Made by a program: the position numbers and the translations under genes
The notes under the pieces: generated by a model
What the model saw: the letters and a program-made list of their open reading frames with translations, nothing else
What the model was told of the DNA's origin: nothing
Database searches by the model: none
In this document: positions 1 to 12,343 of the stretch, piece by piece
Layout of the letters: each line of letters opens with the position of its first letter
How positions within the stretch are numbered: the first letter of the stretch is position 1
NCBI GenBank assembly: GCA_039583875.1
Contig: CM077159.1
Span: 2,378,812 to 2,442,811 of the forward strand
Direction: 5' to 3'
Origin: Platanthera guangdongensis
Lineage: Eukaryota; Streptophyta; Magnoliopsida; Asparagales; Orchidaceae
DNA length: 64,000 nucleotides

Positions 1-818
1 CGAAATTTTTCTAAGTCCTTTTTCTGACGGGATTTTTCAAATCACGCGACATGATTGGTTCACGTGTACGTCATTATGACCGATTATGACTGTTAGTCTC
101 TCCTATATAAGGTCTTATCAGAAAATGACAAACCCTAAGTATTCTCAAAGCTTTCTTGTAATTTCTTTTTCGAGAAATATTCTTCAGCCGCCCCCTCTCT
201 GACTTTCGCGAAACGGAAGCCGCCGCCGCCTCCTTCTTCTCCGGCCAAAGCTTCGACTTTCAAAGGATTATTCTGAAGAAAAGTTACAGATCGAGATCGA
301 CTTCACTGATCATATTCTCTCTCGATTTCTGTAAAAGCGAGTAGATCCAGATCGACGCCGAGACCTTCTTCACCGATTTCTGAAATTGCTACAAAGTTGA
401 AAAGAAGAAGATCCTGGCCGTTTCCTTCAGATCTGAGTGATTTACTGCTTGTATTCTTGTAAACTCTTTATTAATCTTGTAGGAGAAATCTTCTCCGAGT
501 GTAGGAGTTTTTCACTCCGAGTTTGTAGGAAGTGCTATCTTCCGAGGTGTAGATCCTCTTGGTTTGATCGAGTTTGTAGGAACTTTGTTCCGAGGGTAGG
601 ATCGATTTTTGATCCGAGATAGTGGAGTAGCCGAGTCTAGTTGATTGCTAGATCGGTGAGGGAAAGTGGATGTACCCAAGGTTGGGGAACCACTATACAT
701 CTTGTGTCGTCTGTGATATTGGTAGATATTTCTGTGCAGTGCTCTAATTATTTTTTATTCCGCAAAAGACGCACAAACCACCTATTCACCCCCCTCTAGG
801 TGATTTATGTCGACAACA
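1..818 (+). repeat. Copia LTR G, 3' part (5' end outside window)
   Basis: This is the right-hand part of a Ty1/Copia LTR ending in ACAACA at 818. It shares the block GGATGTACCCAAG followed by TTGGGGAACCACTATA (about 669-700) and the late CACCCCCCTCTAG tract (787-800) with the LTRs of element F at 43327 and 53937, so it is a SIRE-like LTR. No PBS follows, so it is a 3' LTR or a solo LTR. It lies within the leader of minus-strand Gypsy element Y. The short ORFs inside it are not conserved and are not genes. Confidence 0.8.
61..111 (+). promoter_or_regulatory. LTR G promoter: G-box and TATA box
   Basis: A CACGTG G-box (61-66) overlaps ACGT cores. TATATAAG follows at 104-111, and an AAACCCTA telo-box-like motif lies at about 130, where plant transcripts often begin. 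This is the usual U3/R boundary layout of a plant LTR. Confidence 0.6.
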
Positions 819-978
819 GTTTTCTTTCATTCATGTTATGCTATGAGTGTGGTGTTCGTGCTTCGGCCAAGACGTGCTGATGACATATCGGTGTGTGTAT
901 GATATGATGTTAAACACCTATTACCAACAAGGAAAGGTTGCCCGACAAATTATCAAGCAACCTCCCTCTGATACCAAC
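819..978 (-). other. Gypsy Y leader fragment with primer-binding site
   Basis: Read on the minus strand, the LTR end TTGTGACA at 979 is followed by GTTGGTATCAGAGG (about 965-978), an initiator-Met tRNA type PBS. The remaining roughly 140 bases are non-coding leader, cut at 818 by LTR G. The gag of Y would lie left of the window. Confidence 0.75.
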
Positions 979-1968
979 TGTCACAACCCGCATTTTCACC
1001 GCAAATAAAGTTTATCAGAGTAAGGGAAAATGCGCCTCATGATGCCACGTCAGCAGGGGATAACTGCGTACGCTCAGGCAGACACCAACTGACAATGAAG
1101 AAAGGTTCCTTTTTAAGTTCTTTTAAGGAAAAATCAGTCACTAGTAGAAGTTAGCCGTATCCCTCGGCTTAGTGGCTCATCTAGTCCACGAATTAAAATA
1201 TAAGATATGCTGCGGAAAAATACTTGATTAGATTAACTCAAACATCCTACATGAAAATAAATGTCCCCAAAGGACAACTCATGTCATGCAGAACTCTAAA
1301 TTTATTATAGTAGGAAAGATAGCTTTTATGGTCGCTAAAAGTAACGGGTTAGAGTTTCAAATCATGTAATGTATGAAGTAATAGTAGTAGATTTTATAGT
1401 TGAAAATACCTAACATGCATTCCTAGCATAAATCCTACCAGAGAGCAAGCAAACCACATCCACTTTTAAATAAATGAGCAGCTAGCAAGTATCAACAATT
1501 AACAAAATCTGTGGACGCCAACAAACTAACACGAACCCACGAAAAAAAGTATGTCTAAACTAGTAAAACTAAAAAGCCAACAAACTACCTCGCTAAGACG
1601 AGGCAACAACCACGACCAACACTGCCGCCAGAAAACTCCAAAACCAGCACTGCTACCTGCTACAACTCTGAACCTGAGGCATTCCAAATACAGAACACCT
1701 CAGCAAAAGGGAAAAGTAGTGGCAGGAAAAAGTAATAGGCCAAAATAAACAAAGGTCAACAGGGGTACCAACCCAAGACCAAAAGTACTGAAGCAAAGTA
1801 CAAAAGAAACAGGGCATCAACAGGAAGAGAACTCCTACGTGACTTGTCACGTTCCACAAGAGTACACCAGATGCACAAGGCTATAAGGTGACTAAATAAA
1901 TATTTCTCCAGAAAGAAAATACAAAACCTTCATTAGGCACCTGTGGTCGACCCTACCCAAAAATCACG

Positions 1969-2041
1969 GCGAAGTGGTCACTCTTGGACACACCACCCAA
2001 AAATGCAGGCGAAGTGGTCACTCTTGGACACACCACCCAAA
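1969..2041. repeat. two-copy 40-bp tandem repeat in LTR Y
   Basis: The segment starting GCGAAGTGGTCACTC and running to CACCACCCAAAA occurs at 1969 and again at 2009, a period of 40 bases. Confidence 0.8.
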
Positions 2042-2896
2042 ACAATGGATATACAATCCGTCTAACTGCGAGGGAGTCTCATGCTCTCCAACATACACCA
2101 CAGACATCCAAAAACCAGGTAGACTTCCACGGGACACTACTGAAGGTAACAAACACTGCGGAGATGGAATCGTCCACTAACACCCGCATTCAAGAAACCC
2201 AAAGAAATCACAACACAAATACCTTGGGAATTGGCTCGACAAACTCTACTTGACCTTACTAGATTCCGGACATGATTGATCAACCCTTAGGACCGATTTA
2301 CAACCCTAATTAAACTCTAATACATTTGATAACGAGAGCTAAGACACTTAAGCCATCGGTAAGACACTTCAAGGATGATTAAATATAAATAGACAAGTTC
2401 AAGTTTAGCATGACAAAACAACATTACAACAAGTGATCAGCAAAGCGGTTAATCATAGCAATAATTTGGAAGAATAAGTGTAGAAAATTTTAGGGAACAT
2501 GAAAACATAGTCGTTACCGTCGAATCGGACAAGGGGAAGAAGAGGAGAAACCACCACTGGCCTTGGTTTTATCGGAAAAATCCACCGAATCACTTCATGT
2601 CGTAGATCGGGGCAAAAAGGATGCGGGAGAAGTTGAAATCTAGACAAAAATGACCAAAATAGAGGTTAGGGCCGAAAAACCCTAACGAGAAATCTCAAGA
2701 AACGGGGAAGAAATTACCACGAGGGCGCAGCTCTCAGCGAGAGCTTTCCAGATCTATGCTCGGATGAAAATTTCGAGCACCGGAGCACCGTCGGCGGCTA
2801 CCGGAAGGTTCACGAAATATTTCTCTCACGCTCCCGCCGCTCTCTTGTTCGGGAAGAAGGATCGAAGAAGATGAAGAAATATTCTAGTATTAATAT

Positions 2897-3135
<239 letters not shown>

Positions 3136-3354
3136 TCTGTCTAAAAACGTTATATATACGTTCCGGTGCGCGAAAGATGAAAATAGGGGTTTAGGATGAC
3201 TTCAAATCGAAAAGTAGTCAACATGAAAGTTGTTGATCTCGTCGAGACGCATAAATTTCATGTTAACCATTTTTCCATAGGATATCGTTTTGACACTCAA
3301 AAAGGCTCTCGAACCTAAACATCAAAGAACTACACGAGAACAAGCTTACGGGTA

Positions 3355-3715
3355 CTCTAGTAGGTAGAAAACGGCTAGTCGAGTAGTTCAAAATGGGTAC
3401 TCGAGTAGTTCAAAATGACTACTCGAGTAGTATAAAATGGCTACTCGAGTAGTTCAAAACTACTCGAGTAGGTCTAGAGAAATACACTCTTGTAGGCGAA
3501 AAGAATTACTCGAGTAGGTAAAAATGGTTACTCGAGTAGGTACAGAAGTCACTCGTGTAGATAGAAGGAGCTCTCGAGTAAGAGGAAAAAAGGCACTCGT
3601 GTAGGAAAAAAAACTACTCGTGTATAAATAAGATATCACTCGAGTCATTAAAAATCACTCGAGTAAGAGGGAAGAGAATCTCTCGAGTATAAAGCTGACC
3701 ACTCGTGTAGATAAA
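3355..3715. repeat. ACTCGAGTAG pseudopalindrome array in LTR Y
   Basis: About fifteen copies of ACTCGAGTAG or variants (ACTCGTGTAG, TCTCGAGTA) are spaced roughly 18-28 bases apart by A-rich spacers. The core ACTCGAGT is a perfect palindrome. In the transcriptional sense of Y (minus) the array is in the U3 half of the LTR. Confidence 0.85.
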
Positions 3716-4278
3716 AATAAAATTTGCATAAATCGTAAATTCTTTACAAATATATTCTGGAAATTAAACGATATGAATGAATAGTGTTTTTCATTTTTTG
3801 AATAGTACTTTAATATTAAAATATTCATATTTATATATTTTTGAATAATGAAACTACGAGGTCAAAACGGAGGCCCGAACGGGCGCTGAATTAAACGAAA
3901 TTCGCACCGTAGGCGAACACCGACGCTACGAACACAACGGCAAAGTCAAAACCAAAATCCGACGAGCCATTCCCGGGATATTAATCTTCGAAGTATACGG
4001 CGAACATAAACAAATCCAAAACTTCAATCGCGCGCTGAGACTCCAAAACTGCTCGGATTGCGACGAAACTTGACGAGCAAGTCCGAAATTACTTAACTTA
4101 AATTCCAAATGAAAAAAATCTTCACATAACAACAAAATTTCGGCCTACTCGACCGCACAGACGCGAAATTGCCTTACCGGCATTGCCCCGTCAAATCGAC
4201 GTTTAAAGTAACGCCACGATGTCATAAATCTGACGTTGGCCAAACAAATAAAATCATCGAAAAATCGGGTGTGTTACA

Positions 4279-4942
4279 TCCTGTGGCCCCCACATGTGCT
4301 CCTCTTGTCCATTATTCCTCCATAAGACCTTGACCAGTAGAACCATCTTACACCGCAAGACCCGTATACCAATATCATATATCAGGGTCGGCCCTAGGTG
4401 CACCGATCGATCAGAAGCTATAGGCCCATCTAGTGTCGTAATCTGCTGCTCCGACCGAAGTAGAGCTCTCCTGAGGGAGAAGACGTGGAAGACGTCATGC
4501 AAACCTGCTAGCTCTGGCGGCATCTCTAGTCTATAAGCCAAGGGACTGATTTGCTCCAGGATCCTGTAAGGCCCCATGTATCTCGGACTGAGCTTCTTCC
4601 AACCACGCACCCGCGAGACTCCATAGATCAAACGTATATTCAGAAACACCTCGTCTCCTACTAGAAACTCTACCTGACGATGCTGAGCATCGTAATACAT
4701 AGCCTATCTGCTCTGGACCACCAACATCCTGTCTCGAATCAACCACACTTGAGCATCCATATCCTCGACGAACTCTGAGCTAAGTGCCTTCTGATCCTCA
4801 TCCTGCATCCCAGATAAAGGAGTCCTACATCTCTGCCCGTATAAAGCCTCATAAGGGGCCATGCCGATGTTGTACTGGTGGTTATTGTTGCATGAGAATT
4901 CGATTAACGGTAGCTGCCTCTCTCATGGCTCTTCGTTATCCA
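4279..4942 (-). pseudogene. Gypsy Z pol fragment: integrase C-terminus and chromodomain
   Basis: Minus-strand translation gives the end of a Ty3/Gypsy polyprotein. Integrase core residues resembling a NNNHQ...GMAPYEALYG block lie near 4850-4910. The LSPRYMGPYRILEQ and AYRLEMPPELAGLHDVFHV linker and a chromodomain start (VKVLWRNNGQEEHMW) follow towards 4290. The frame is broken near 4705. The chromodomain is cut at 4278 by LTR Y and the integrase core at 4943 by element A. The upstream part of the same protein is at 34094-34499 and 38258-38980. The closest relatives by motif are chromovirus (Tekay/Del-like) elements. It is the oldest visible layer and clearly dead. Confidence 0.85.
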
Positions 4943-5297
4943 TGTAACGCCCCGAAACTCAAAGGAGCGAAGGGGGACGTTTTGGGCCAGTTTGGGTTCT
5001 GGCTGCAGGCACACGGCCTGGGACACGGGCGTGTCCCAGGGCGTGTCAAGCCTGTGTCGACACTGAGACGGGAAGTCGACACTTTGGTCTCGACATTGTG
5101 TCGAGACTGGGCACACGGCCTGCGACACGGGCGTGTCGACCCGTGTCGACACTTAACCGCGAAGTCGACACTATGCTTTGACGAAGTGTCGAGATATGGT
5201 ACACGGCCTGCGACACGGGCGTGTCACAGGGCGTGTCAACCCGTGTCGACACTCGTCCCGCGAAGTCGACACTTTGGTGTCGACATGGTGTCAAGAC
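4943..5297 (+). repeat. 5' LTR of A, left part (U3 start)
   Basis: It starts TGTAACGCCCCGAAACTC, the same as the 3' LTR at 31775. It contains the first units of the U3 inverted-repeat array (GACACGGGCGTGTC cores near 5033 and 5215, and GTCGACACT segments). It is interrupted at 5298 by Copia B. The B TSD is AAGAC (5293-5297) against GAGAC (24935-24939), and the undisturbed 3' LTR reads GAGAC. Confidence 0.95.
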
Positions 5298-5514
5298 TGT
5301 TGGAGTTACCATTGTGATCTAGAAGTGGTCAAACATGTAACCTCACTGCCAACGCGATATGAGCCTGTAGGGTCGCACATAAGAGATGTGGAGAAGTTGG
5401 ATGATTGACTGTGTTGGTAAAGGTTACCAATCACCGATTTGAATGAGGTTGTGGGCAAAGTGTTGCCCTAAAGGATCGTCGGGTTGGGCAAATATTGCCC
5501 TGGAGGACTGGTAT

Positions 5515-5862
5515 GTATAGTCGACCGATGGTCGACGAGAATCGTCGAGAATAGTTCTCTGATTTTCGCCGATCAACGAGAATCGTCGAGAATGGTTCTC
5601 TGATTCTCGCCGATCGACGAGAATCGTTAGTCTGATTCTCGACGATCGACGAGAATCGTCGACCGCAGGTCGACGGTCGACGAGTAGTCCACCCAGCGTT
5701 CGGCGAGAATCGTCGAGTATTGGACTCTGATTCTCGCCGATCCTAGGTGATACTCGTCGACTGATTCTCGCCGAACCTGCTTACTTATTCTCGCCGAACC
5801 TGCTAAGTGATTCTCGCCGATTGTCGCCGATTCTCACCGACTGATACTCGCCGATTCTGGAA
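5515..5862. repeat. U3 array of CGACGAGAATCGTCGA / TTCTCGCCGA in LTR B
   Basis: About ten units alternate CGACGAGAATCGTCG with GATTCTCGCCGATC, mostly arranged as inverted repeats and ending about 60 bases before the TATA box. The same array recurs in the 3' LTR at 12563-12908. Confidence 0.85.
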
Positions 5863-5918
5863 CCCTATTTCTGGGTGGTCTGCGGATAGCGATGTTTCTA
5901 AGTCTTTTATGCCTTTGG

Positions 5919-5926
5919 TATAAAAG
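5919..5926 (+). promoter_or_regulatory. TATA box of B 5' LTR
   Basis: TATAAAAG in the context GGTATAAAAGGGGC, directly downstream of the array, with an ACTTAGGGTTTTTC pyrimidine-rich start region after it. The 3' LTR copy is at 12965-12972. Confidence 0.75.
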
Positions 5927-6438
5927 GGGCACTTAGGGTTTTTCGGGATAATATATCTCCTGATCGAATCGAACCCGACGGAAGAGTTCCGTTCTTCGTT
6001 CCGCCGATCCCGAATCTCGCCGCCGATGAAAGGGTTCCGCCACTGCCGTGTTCGCTCCGTCGACCTCCTTTTCTCCGGCAATCGTCGCTGGTGTTGCTCT
6101 TCCTGGCGCGGACCTAGCAGTCCGTGGAATAGCAAGGTTCGGTCATCGTTCTTCCCGATCTTCCGTGCGACAGAAAGCTCGGTGTTCTCCCGCTCGTGTG
6201 GATTTCTGCAGAGATGTGGACATTATTCCACGTGCAACTCGCCACCAGCAGGAATCAAAGTTTGGAGCATCTCCGTTGAGTTGTGACTCAACGCCACCGA
6301 GGTAATTTTTCCGTAGATGTATGTTAACTTCTTGATTCAACTATTATGGCCCGATCCCATTTCTTTTGGGTTTTCTTGATGTTTTTACTTTCCGCTGCGT
6401 GCACAAGCGTTGTGCCATCCTCATAGAGAAACCCAACA

Positions 6439-7422
6439 GTGGTATCAGAGCGAGGTTTCGGCCATGATTGTTGTATTGGAAGTTATGTTATTCCAGTGCG
6501 TGTAAACCTAGGGATTTAGAAGTGTTCTAAATGTGTAGATTTAGTCTTGGTTCCCCGCCAAGAACTTCTGGAATTTCGTGGTAATTTCTAATAGTTAGAA
6601 ATTGTTGTCTCCTTAGCAGTAACCATCCCTCGAGTATGTTTTGGATTTTGAATCCAACATAGAGAGATGAGCTTGTCTACTGCTTTAAGTTGAGTTGTCT
6701 TTGCTTTTGTCCAATGCATGTAAATCTGAGGATTTGGAAATTTCCGGATGTTCAGATTTAGCCCTTCCTTCTATCAAATGTTGATGGTGTCAGGATGTGC
6801 ACATAAGGGATGCACGTGGTTTTAGAAAAAAATTGTTTTTCTTTGGATGTGCACATTGATCAAATGTTGATCATGGTTAATTGTTAACCTATAATTAAAA
6901 TCCCTTCATCAAATATTAAGTGTTCGGATGCCTTCTGATGGATGACACTCTTCCTGCCTCGATCGATGAAGTGTGGGCTTGCCAAAGCAAGGTGCATTAA
7001 TCTATCTTGGTAAGGGTGCGAGCGGATAATTGTGATATCCCACTGTCGACATCGGGTCTAGCTTAACTAGGTGACCTCAAAGGTTGAGTTCCTAGAGGCA
7101 TAGGGTTGGCATGCACCATATGATGTGTGCGAGTAAGGAGTTATTCACTAACCATACAAGAATTGCATGAGGATGCAATTGGCAAGCGTTGCCTACCTAA
7201 ATAACCGCATCGTGAGAGGAAAGCCAAAGCTGACTCATTGTGTTGGTGAAATACGGATTTTGTCCACTAAGAGAGTAGCTCGCATGAACTCTCTGAATTG
7301 TTAGTGAGGGCTATCATTTCGAATAAAATAGTGGGAGTGTTTTAATTGAAGTCCAAATTAAAATAAATTGTATTTGAAATTTTGGTACTGATTTTATTCT
7401 GCATAAATTCTTGTAGAATTCC
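6439..7422 (+). other. Copia B PBS and long untranslated leader
   Basis: The PBS TGGTATCAGAGCGAGG is at 6440-6455, one base after the LTR. The following roughly 970 bases have no supported gene. The gag ATG lies at 7423 in the context TTCCATGGC. Confidence 0.8.
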
Positions 7423-8526
7423 ATGGCAAGTGTTTCACACTCCACTTTGTCTCTGAGAGCCATCCTTGAGAAGGATAAGCTCAGTGGGACTAATTACATG
7501 GACTGGTACAGGAACATGAGAATTGTTCTCAGGCAAGAGCGAAAGCTCTATGTCTTGGAAGAAGAAGCCCCCGAGGTGCCGACCGGGAATTCTTCCCGTG
7601 CTGAGAAGGATACTTATAAGAAGTATTCTGACGATGCTTTAGATGTCGAATGCCTTATGCTTGCCACTATGAACTCTGAGCTTCAGAAGCAACATGAGAA
7701 CATGGGGTGCAAGGAGATTGACGAGCATCTCAAGAAAATGTTTCAAGGGCAGGCTCGTCAAGAGAGGTTCGACATCACAAAAACGTTGTTTCAGTGCAAG
7801 ATGGGAGTTCGAGACTCAGTAGGGACTCACGTACTCAAGATGATTGGGTATATAGAGAACCTTGAAAGGCTGGGTTTTCCTCTTGTTCAAGAGTTGGCCA
7901 CAGATCTGATCCTGCAATCATTGCCGGACAGTTATGAGCAGTTCGTCTTGAACTACAACATGAATGAAATAGACAAGACACTGCCCGAACTCCTAGGCAT
8001 GTTGAGAACTGCCGAGATCAATATGAAGAAGGCCAAGCCTGCCAGCCCCATACTGATGGTGCATAAGGGCAAGGGCAAGGCCAAAGGCTCTAAGAAGACG
8101 AAGGTGGGACCTAAGTCATATCTTGAGCCCAAGTCTTCTGCACTGATGAAAAGAAAAAGCACGGTGAAGGAAGGGAAATGCCACCACTGTGGCAAGGCTG
8201 GTCATTGGCGGAGGAACTGTCCTTCGTACATTGAAGGTCTACAGAAACTGAAGGGAGGTATGACTTCCGCTTCTAATGTTTACGTTATAGAGATAAACCT
8301 TTCTGCTCCTTCATCTTGGGTATTGGATACCGGATGTGGTTCTCACATTTGTACAAATGTGCAGGAACTGGGAAGGAGAAGATTGCTGAGTAAAGGGGAG
8401 GTGGACCTCCGCGTCGGCAATGGAGCAAGAGTTGCTGTTGTAGCCGTAGGAGTTTACCGTCTTTCTTTGCCCAGTGGGCTTGTAATAGAACTTGATAATT
8501 GTTATTTTTTTTCTGGCCATAACTAG
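7423..8526 (+). CDS. gag: Copia B gag and start of protease
   Basis: The ORF starts MASVSHSTLSLRAILEKD, a typical Copia Gag N-terminus for the capsid-like UBN2 domain. A CCHC knuckle (CHHCGKAGHWRRNC) lies at about residues 252-265. The aspartic protease follows in the same frame with the active-site motif LDTGCGSH (about residues 301-308). Copia elements normally encode Gag-Pol as one ORF. Here the frame ends at 8526 because of an indel near 8510: the protease continues in another frame from about 8507 (AITRNIISISCLD). Gag packages the RNA into virus-like particles. The Copia clade is not assigned. Confidence 0.85.
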   Translation: MASVSHSTLSLRAILEKDKLSGTNYMDWYRNMRIVLRQERKLYVLEEEAPEVPTGNSSRAEKDTYKKYSDDALDVECLMLATMNSELQKQHENMGCKEIDEHLKKMFQGQARQERFDITKTLFQCKMGVRDSVGTHVLKMIGYIENLERLGFPLVQELATDLILQSLPDSYEQFVLNYNMNEIDKTLPELLGMLRTAEINMKKAKPASPILMVHKGKGKAKGSKKTKVGPKSYLEPKSSALMKRKSTVKEGKCHHCGKAGHWRRNCPSYIEGLQKLKGGMTSASNVYVIEINLSAPSSWVLDTGCGSHICTNVQELGRRRLLSKGEVDLRVGNGARVAVVAVGVYRLSLPSGLVIELDNCYFFSGHN

Positions 8527-11383
8527 AAACATTATATCTATTTCATGTTTGGACATGATTGGATTTTCTTTTATAATTAAGAACAATTGTTGTTCTATAT
8601 TTAAGAATGATGTTTGTTATGCTGTAGCCCAATTGTTTAATGGTCTTTATGTTTTGAACTTGGACCATCTGATCTGTAATGTATAAAATAATAAAAGACT
8701 AAGAACAAATGACTCGAACCTTACTTTTCTCTGGCATTGTCGTTTGGGCCATATCAACGAGAAGCGCATATCCAAGCTCCATAGAGATGGACTTTTGGAC
8801 TTATTTGATTATGAATCATTTGAGCGATGCGAATCTTGTTTATTAGGAAAGATGACTAAAGCTCCTTTCACTGGTTATACTGAGAGGGCTGAGGATCTCT
8901 TGGGTGTTGTACATAGTGATGTATGCGGACCCATGAGTTCCATGGCTAGAGGTGGGTATTTCTACTTTGTTACATTTACTGATGATTTCAGTAGATACGG
9001 ATATGTGTATCTTATGAAGTGCAAATCCGAGACCTTTGAAAAGTTCAAAGAGTTCAAGAATGAAGTAGAAAACCAGTTGGGTAAAAGGGTTAAAGCACTC
9101 CGATCTGATCGAGGTGGAGAATACCTGAGTCATGAGTTCCGTGATCATCTGAAAGAGTGTGGTATTGTATCACAGCTCACTCCACCTAGAACACCACAAC
9201 ATAATGGTGTGTCTGAGAGGAGAAATCGTACTCTATTAGACATGGTACGTTCGATGATGAGTCATGCAGACTTGCCTGTTTCCTTTTGGGGTTTTGCTTT
9301 AGAGACTGCTGCAATGACATTGAATCGCGCTCCAACGAAAACGGTTCTGAAGACACCATATGAGATATGGACTGGGAAGCGTCCTAGTATGTCGTTCATT
9401 AAAATTTGGGGCTGTGAGGCATACGTGAGACGTCAAATGCCTGACAAGCTGGAACCCAAATCGGATAAATGTTATCTGGTGGGATATCCTAAGGAAACAA
9501 AAGGGTATTACTTCTACCTACCGTCTGAGGGCATAGTGTTTGTCGCAAGGACTGGTGTCTTCTTGGAGAAAGAGTTCTTATCAAGAAAGACTGAAAAGGT
9601 AGAGCTTGAAGAAGTTCAAGAACCACATGTAGTGAACGAACCGGAATTGGATTTTGAGTCAGGACTACAAGATGTTGTAGCTAGAGAACCTGCTCAGGGA
9701 ACACATGTCCTACGTAGATCTGGTAGACCGAGATTTGAGCCGGAGAGATATGGATTTCTCGTGTCTCAAATAGGTAATGTGTTGCTTATGAATCATGATG
9801 ATGAGCCAGCAACCTACCAAGAGGCTATGAATGGACCGGACTCCGACAAATGGCTTGAGGCTATGAAATCCGAAATGGACTCCATGTATGCAAACCAAGT
9901 TTGGAACTTGGTGGAACCACCTGAAGGGGTACGACCCATAGGGTGCAAGTGGGTCTTCAAGAAGAAGACCGACATGGATGAGAATGTACAGACATTCAAA
10001 GGGCGACTGGTGGCTAAGGGTTTCAAGCAAATTCATGGTATTGACTAGGATGAGACTTTTTCCCCTGTTGCCATGGTAAAGTCCATAAGGATATTGCTTG
10101 TTGTTGCTGCGTATTATGACTACGAGATCTGTTAGATGGATGTCAAAACGGCTTTCCTTAATGGAAACCTCCTTGAGGAAGTGTATATGACACAACCCGA
10201 GGGTTTTGTATCCCCAGATGAAGCCACTAAAATATGCAAGCTGAATAAGTCCATCTATGGACTGAAACAGGCCTCTCGAACTTGGAATCTTCGTTTTGAT
10301 GAGAAAATCAAAGAGTTTGGTTTCCTCAAGAATGAAGATGAGCCTTGTGTTTACAAGCGAATCAGTGGGAGCATTGTTGTCTTCCTGATACTGTATGTAG
10401 ATGACATACTGTTGATTGGGAATGACATTCCTACCCTGAAAGTTGTTAAGAACAACCTAGGGAACTGCTTTTCAATGAAGGATTTGGGTGAAGCAACTTA
10501 TATACTCGGTATTAAGATCTATAGAGATAGATCGAAGAAGTTGCTGGGTTTGACCCAGAGTACGTACATCGAAAAGGTGTTGAAGCGGTTCAACATGCTT
10601 GAGTCCAAGAAAGTATTTTTGCCCATGTCTCATGGTGTGAATCTCTCTAAGGACCAGTGTCCAAAGTCTTGTGAAGATAAGGACCGCATGAGGTTGATTC
10701 CATATGCTTCGGCAATTGGATCAATCATGTACGCGATGTTATGTACTCGACCCGATGTCTCCTTTGCTTTGAGCATGACTAGCAAGTATCAGTCAGACCC
10801 CAGTGAGTGTCACTGGATTGCAGTCAAGAATGTCCTGAAGTACTTGAGAAGGACTAAGGATGCGTTCTTGGTGTATGGTGGAGAGGAAGAGCTCGTTGTA
10901 AGTGGTTACACGGATGATAGCTTCCAAACTGATAGAGATGACTCCAAGTCTCAGTCAGGTTTTGTGTTTTGCCTGAATGGAGGAGCTGTGAGCTGGAAGA
11001 GTTCCAAGCAAGAGACAGTTGCTGATTCTACAACTGAGGCCGAGTATATCGCTGCAGCTAATGCGGTGAAGGAGGCTGTATGGATTAGGAAATTCATCGG
11101 CGAGCTTGATGTAGTTCCTAGCATTGTTGGTCCCATAGTTCTCTACTGTGATAACAATGGTGCAATTGCACAATCTAAGGAACCTAGATCCCATCAGCGC
11201 TCCAAGCACATACTTCGGCGGTTTCATCCTATTCGTGAGATTGTCGAACGAGGAGATGTGAACATTTGCAGAGTGCCAACTGAGGAAAATATTGCGGATC
11301 CGCTGACAAAGCCTCTCGCGCAGAGAAAGCATGATGGTCATACTAGATCGATGGGTATACGATACCTAAATGATCAACTCTAG
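8507..11383 (+). pseudogene. pol: Copia B pol (protease end, integrase, RT, RNase H), broken
   Basis: One continuous frame is interrupted by in-frame stops TAA 8684-8686, TAG 10046-10048 and TAG 10133-10135. Domains in order: integrase zinc finger (CHWRLGH-type HHCC, about 8733-8855), integrase core with D in VHSDVCGP (about 8910), D in SDRGGEY (about 9105) and E in GVSERRNRT (about 9210), RT with YVDDILLIG (about 10397), and RNase H (GYTDDSFQTD about 10904, CDNNGAIA about 11147, ending near MGIRYL). Catalytic residues remain. The stops look like single substitutions, for example in the usual GIDYDETFSPV and QMDVKTAFLNG contexts. It is preceded by gag in another frame. Confidence 0.9.
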
Positions 11384-12343
11384 CGAGAATCTTGTGGATT
11401 GCATGTAAATATGTATTTTGTTGGCTATTTGTTCATATGATGAACATTGTACTTTGTTTTTCACTTACAATTAATGACAAATTCTTTTATTATGAGTTTT
11501 TCTATTTGATAGTTAAATGTTAACATAATAGATACCCTTAGAACGTCCGCTTCCATGGGACGTCAAGTACATGACTTGAATGTGAGAGCATGTGATTTAT
11601 TTGAAGCTTCATTCTTAAAAGGTCCCTAGTCGAGTATCATCATAGAAACTAAGGGTGATGATGGTACATGAAGACCAGCACGTGCGTTGACTGATGACCG
11701 GTTCTCACAGGTCATGATATTGTGATGTCAAGTCATCACGTGGGTACTTGTTAGTGAACAAGTTGTACTGGACAGACCCAACCTGAGACTACTCTGTGGA
11801 TTGTCATCCAATCGTGTCATGAGTAGGTCTCAATTGACAATGGTGTTGTGGTCCTTTGACCTGAAGTCACAGCTTTCATCAAGTGAGGAAGAGCGTGCTT
11901 TGATGCCATCTAAAGTCTTCCTTGAGAAAGGTTGATGATAAGGGTGGTTGTTGGGCATGTTACGAATCATTTGGGTGTTTGTGTGTGAGCAGATATGGGA
12001 TTTGTCCTCCTGTATGACAGGAGTTGCATCCATGGGCCCCTTGATGGAACTGGACTGAGAAATGCATGGCCATGCTTGGTTGAGTCAATATATGATATTG
12101 GACTCACCATTCTCTGGAAGTCCGTCCTGGATCAAGAAACTTGGATTAAGTTATTACGAGGGTGACACGGTCCATGCCTCTAGTTCTTTCTGGATGTAAG
12201 GGACAAAGACAACACTGATACATTGGTCATAAAGGCTTATGAGTTATAAACTCTTATTGCTTGGGGAGCAATGATGCATTGCTAGATGCCGCTCATTGTT
12301 TGTGAGGTTTTTGATTTGATACTTTCAAGATCAAGTGGGAGTC
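11384..12343 (+). other. Copia B 3' non-coding region and polypurine tract
   Basis: About 960 bases between the pol stop and the 3' LTR hold no supportable ORF. The tract AAGTGGGAG (12333-12341) just before the LTR at 12344 is the likely PPT. The length is unusually long for a Copia element. Confidence 0.7.

Larger units (their letters stand above)
5298..6438 (+). repeat. 5' LTR of Copia B
   Basis: A 1141-bp LTR from TGTTGGAG to CCAACA, directly followed by the PBS. U3 holds a TCGACGAGAATCGTCGA-type array, then a strong TATA box, then an R/U5 region. The minus ORFs across the array are stop-poor repeat artefacts. Confidence 0.95.
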
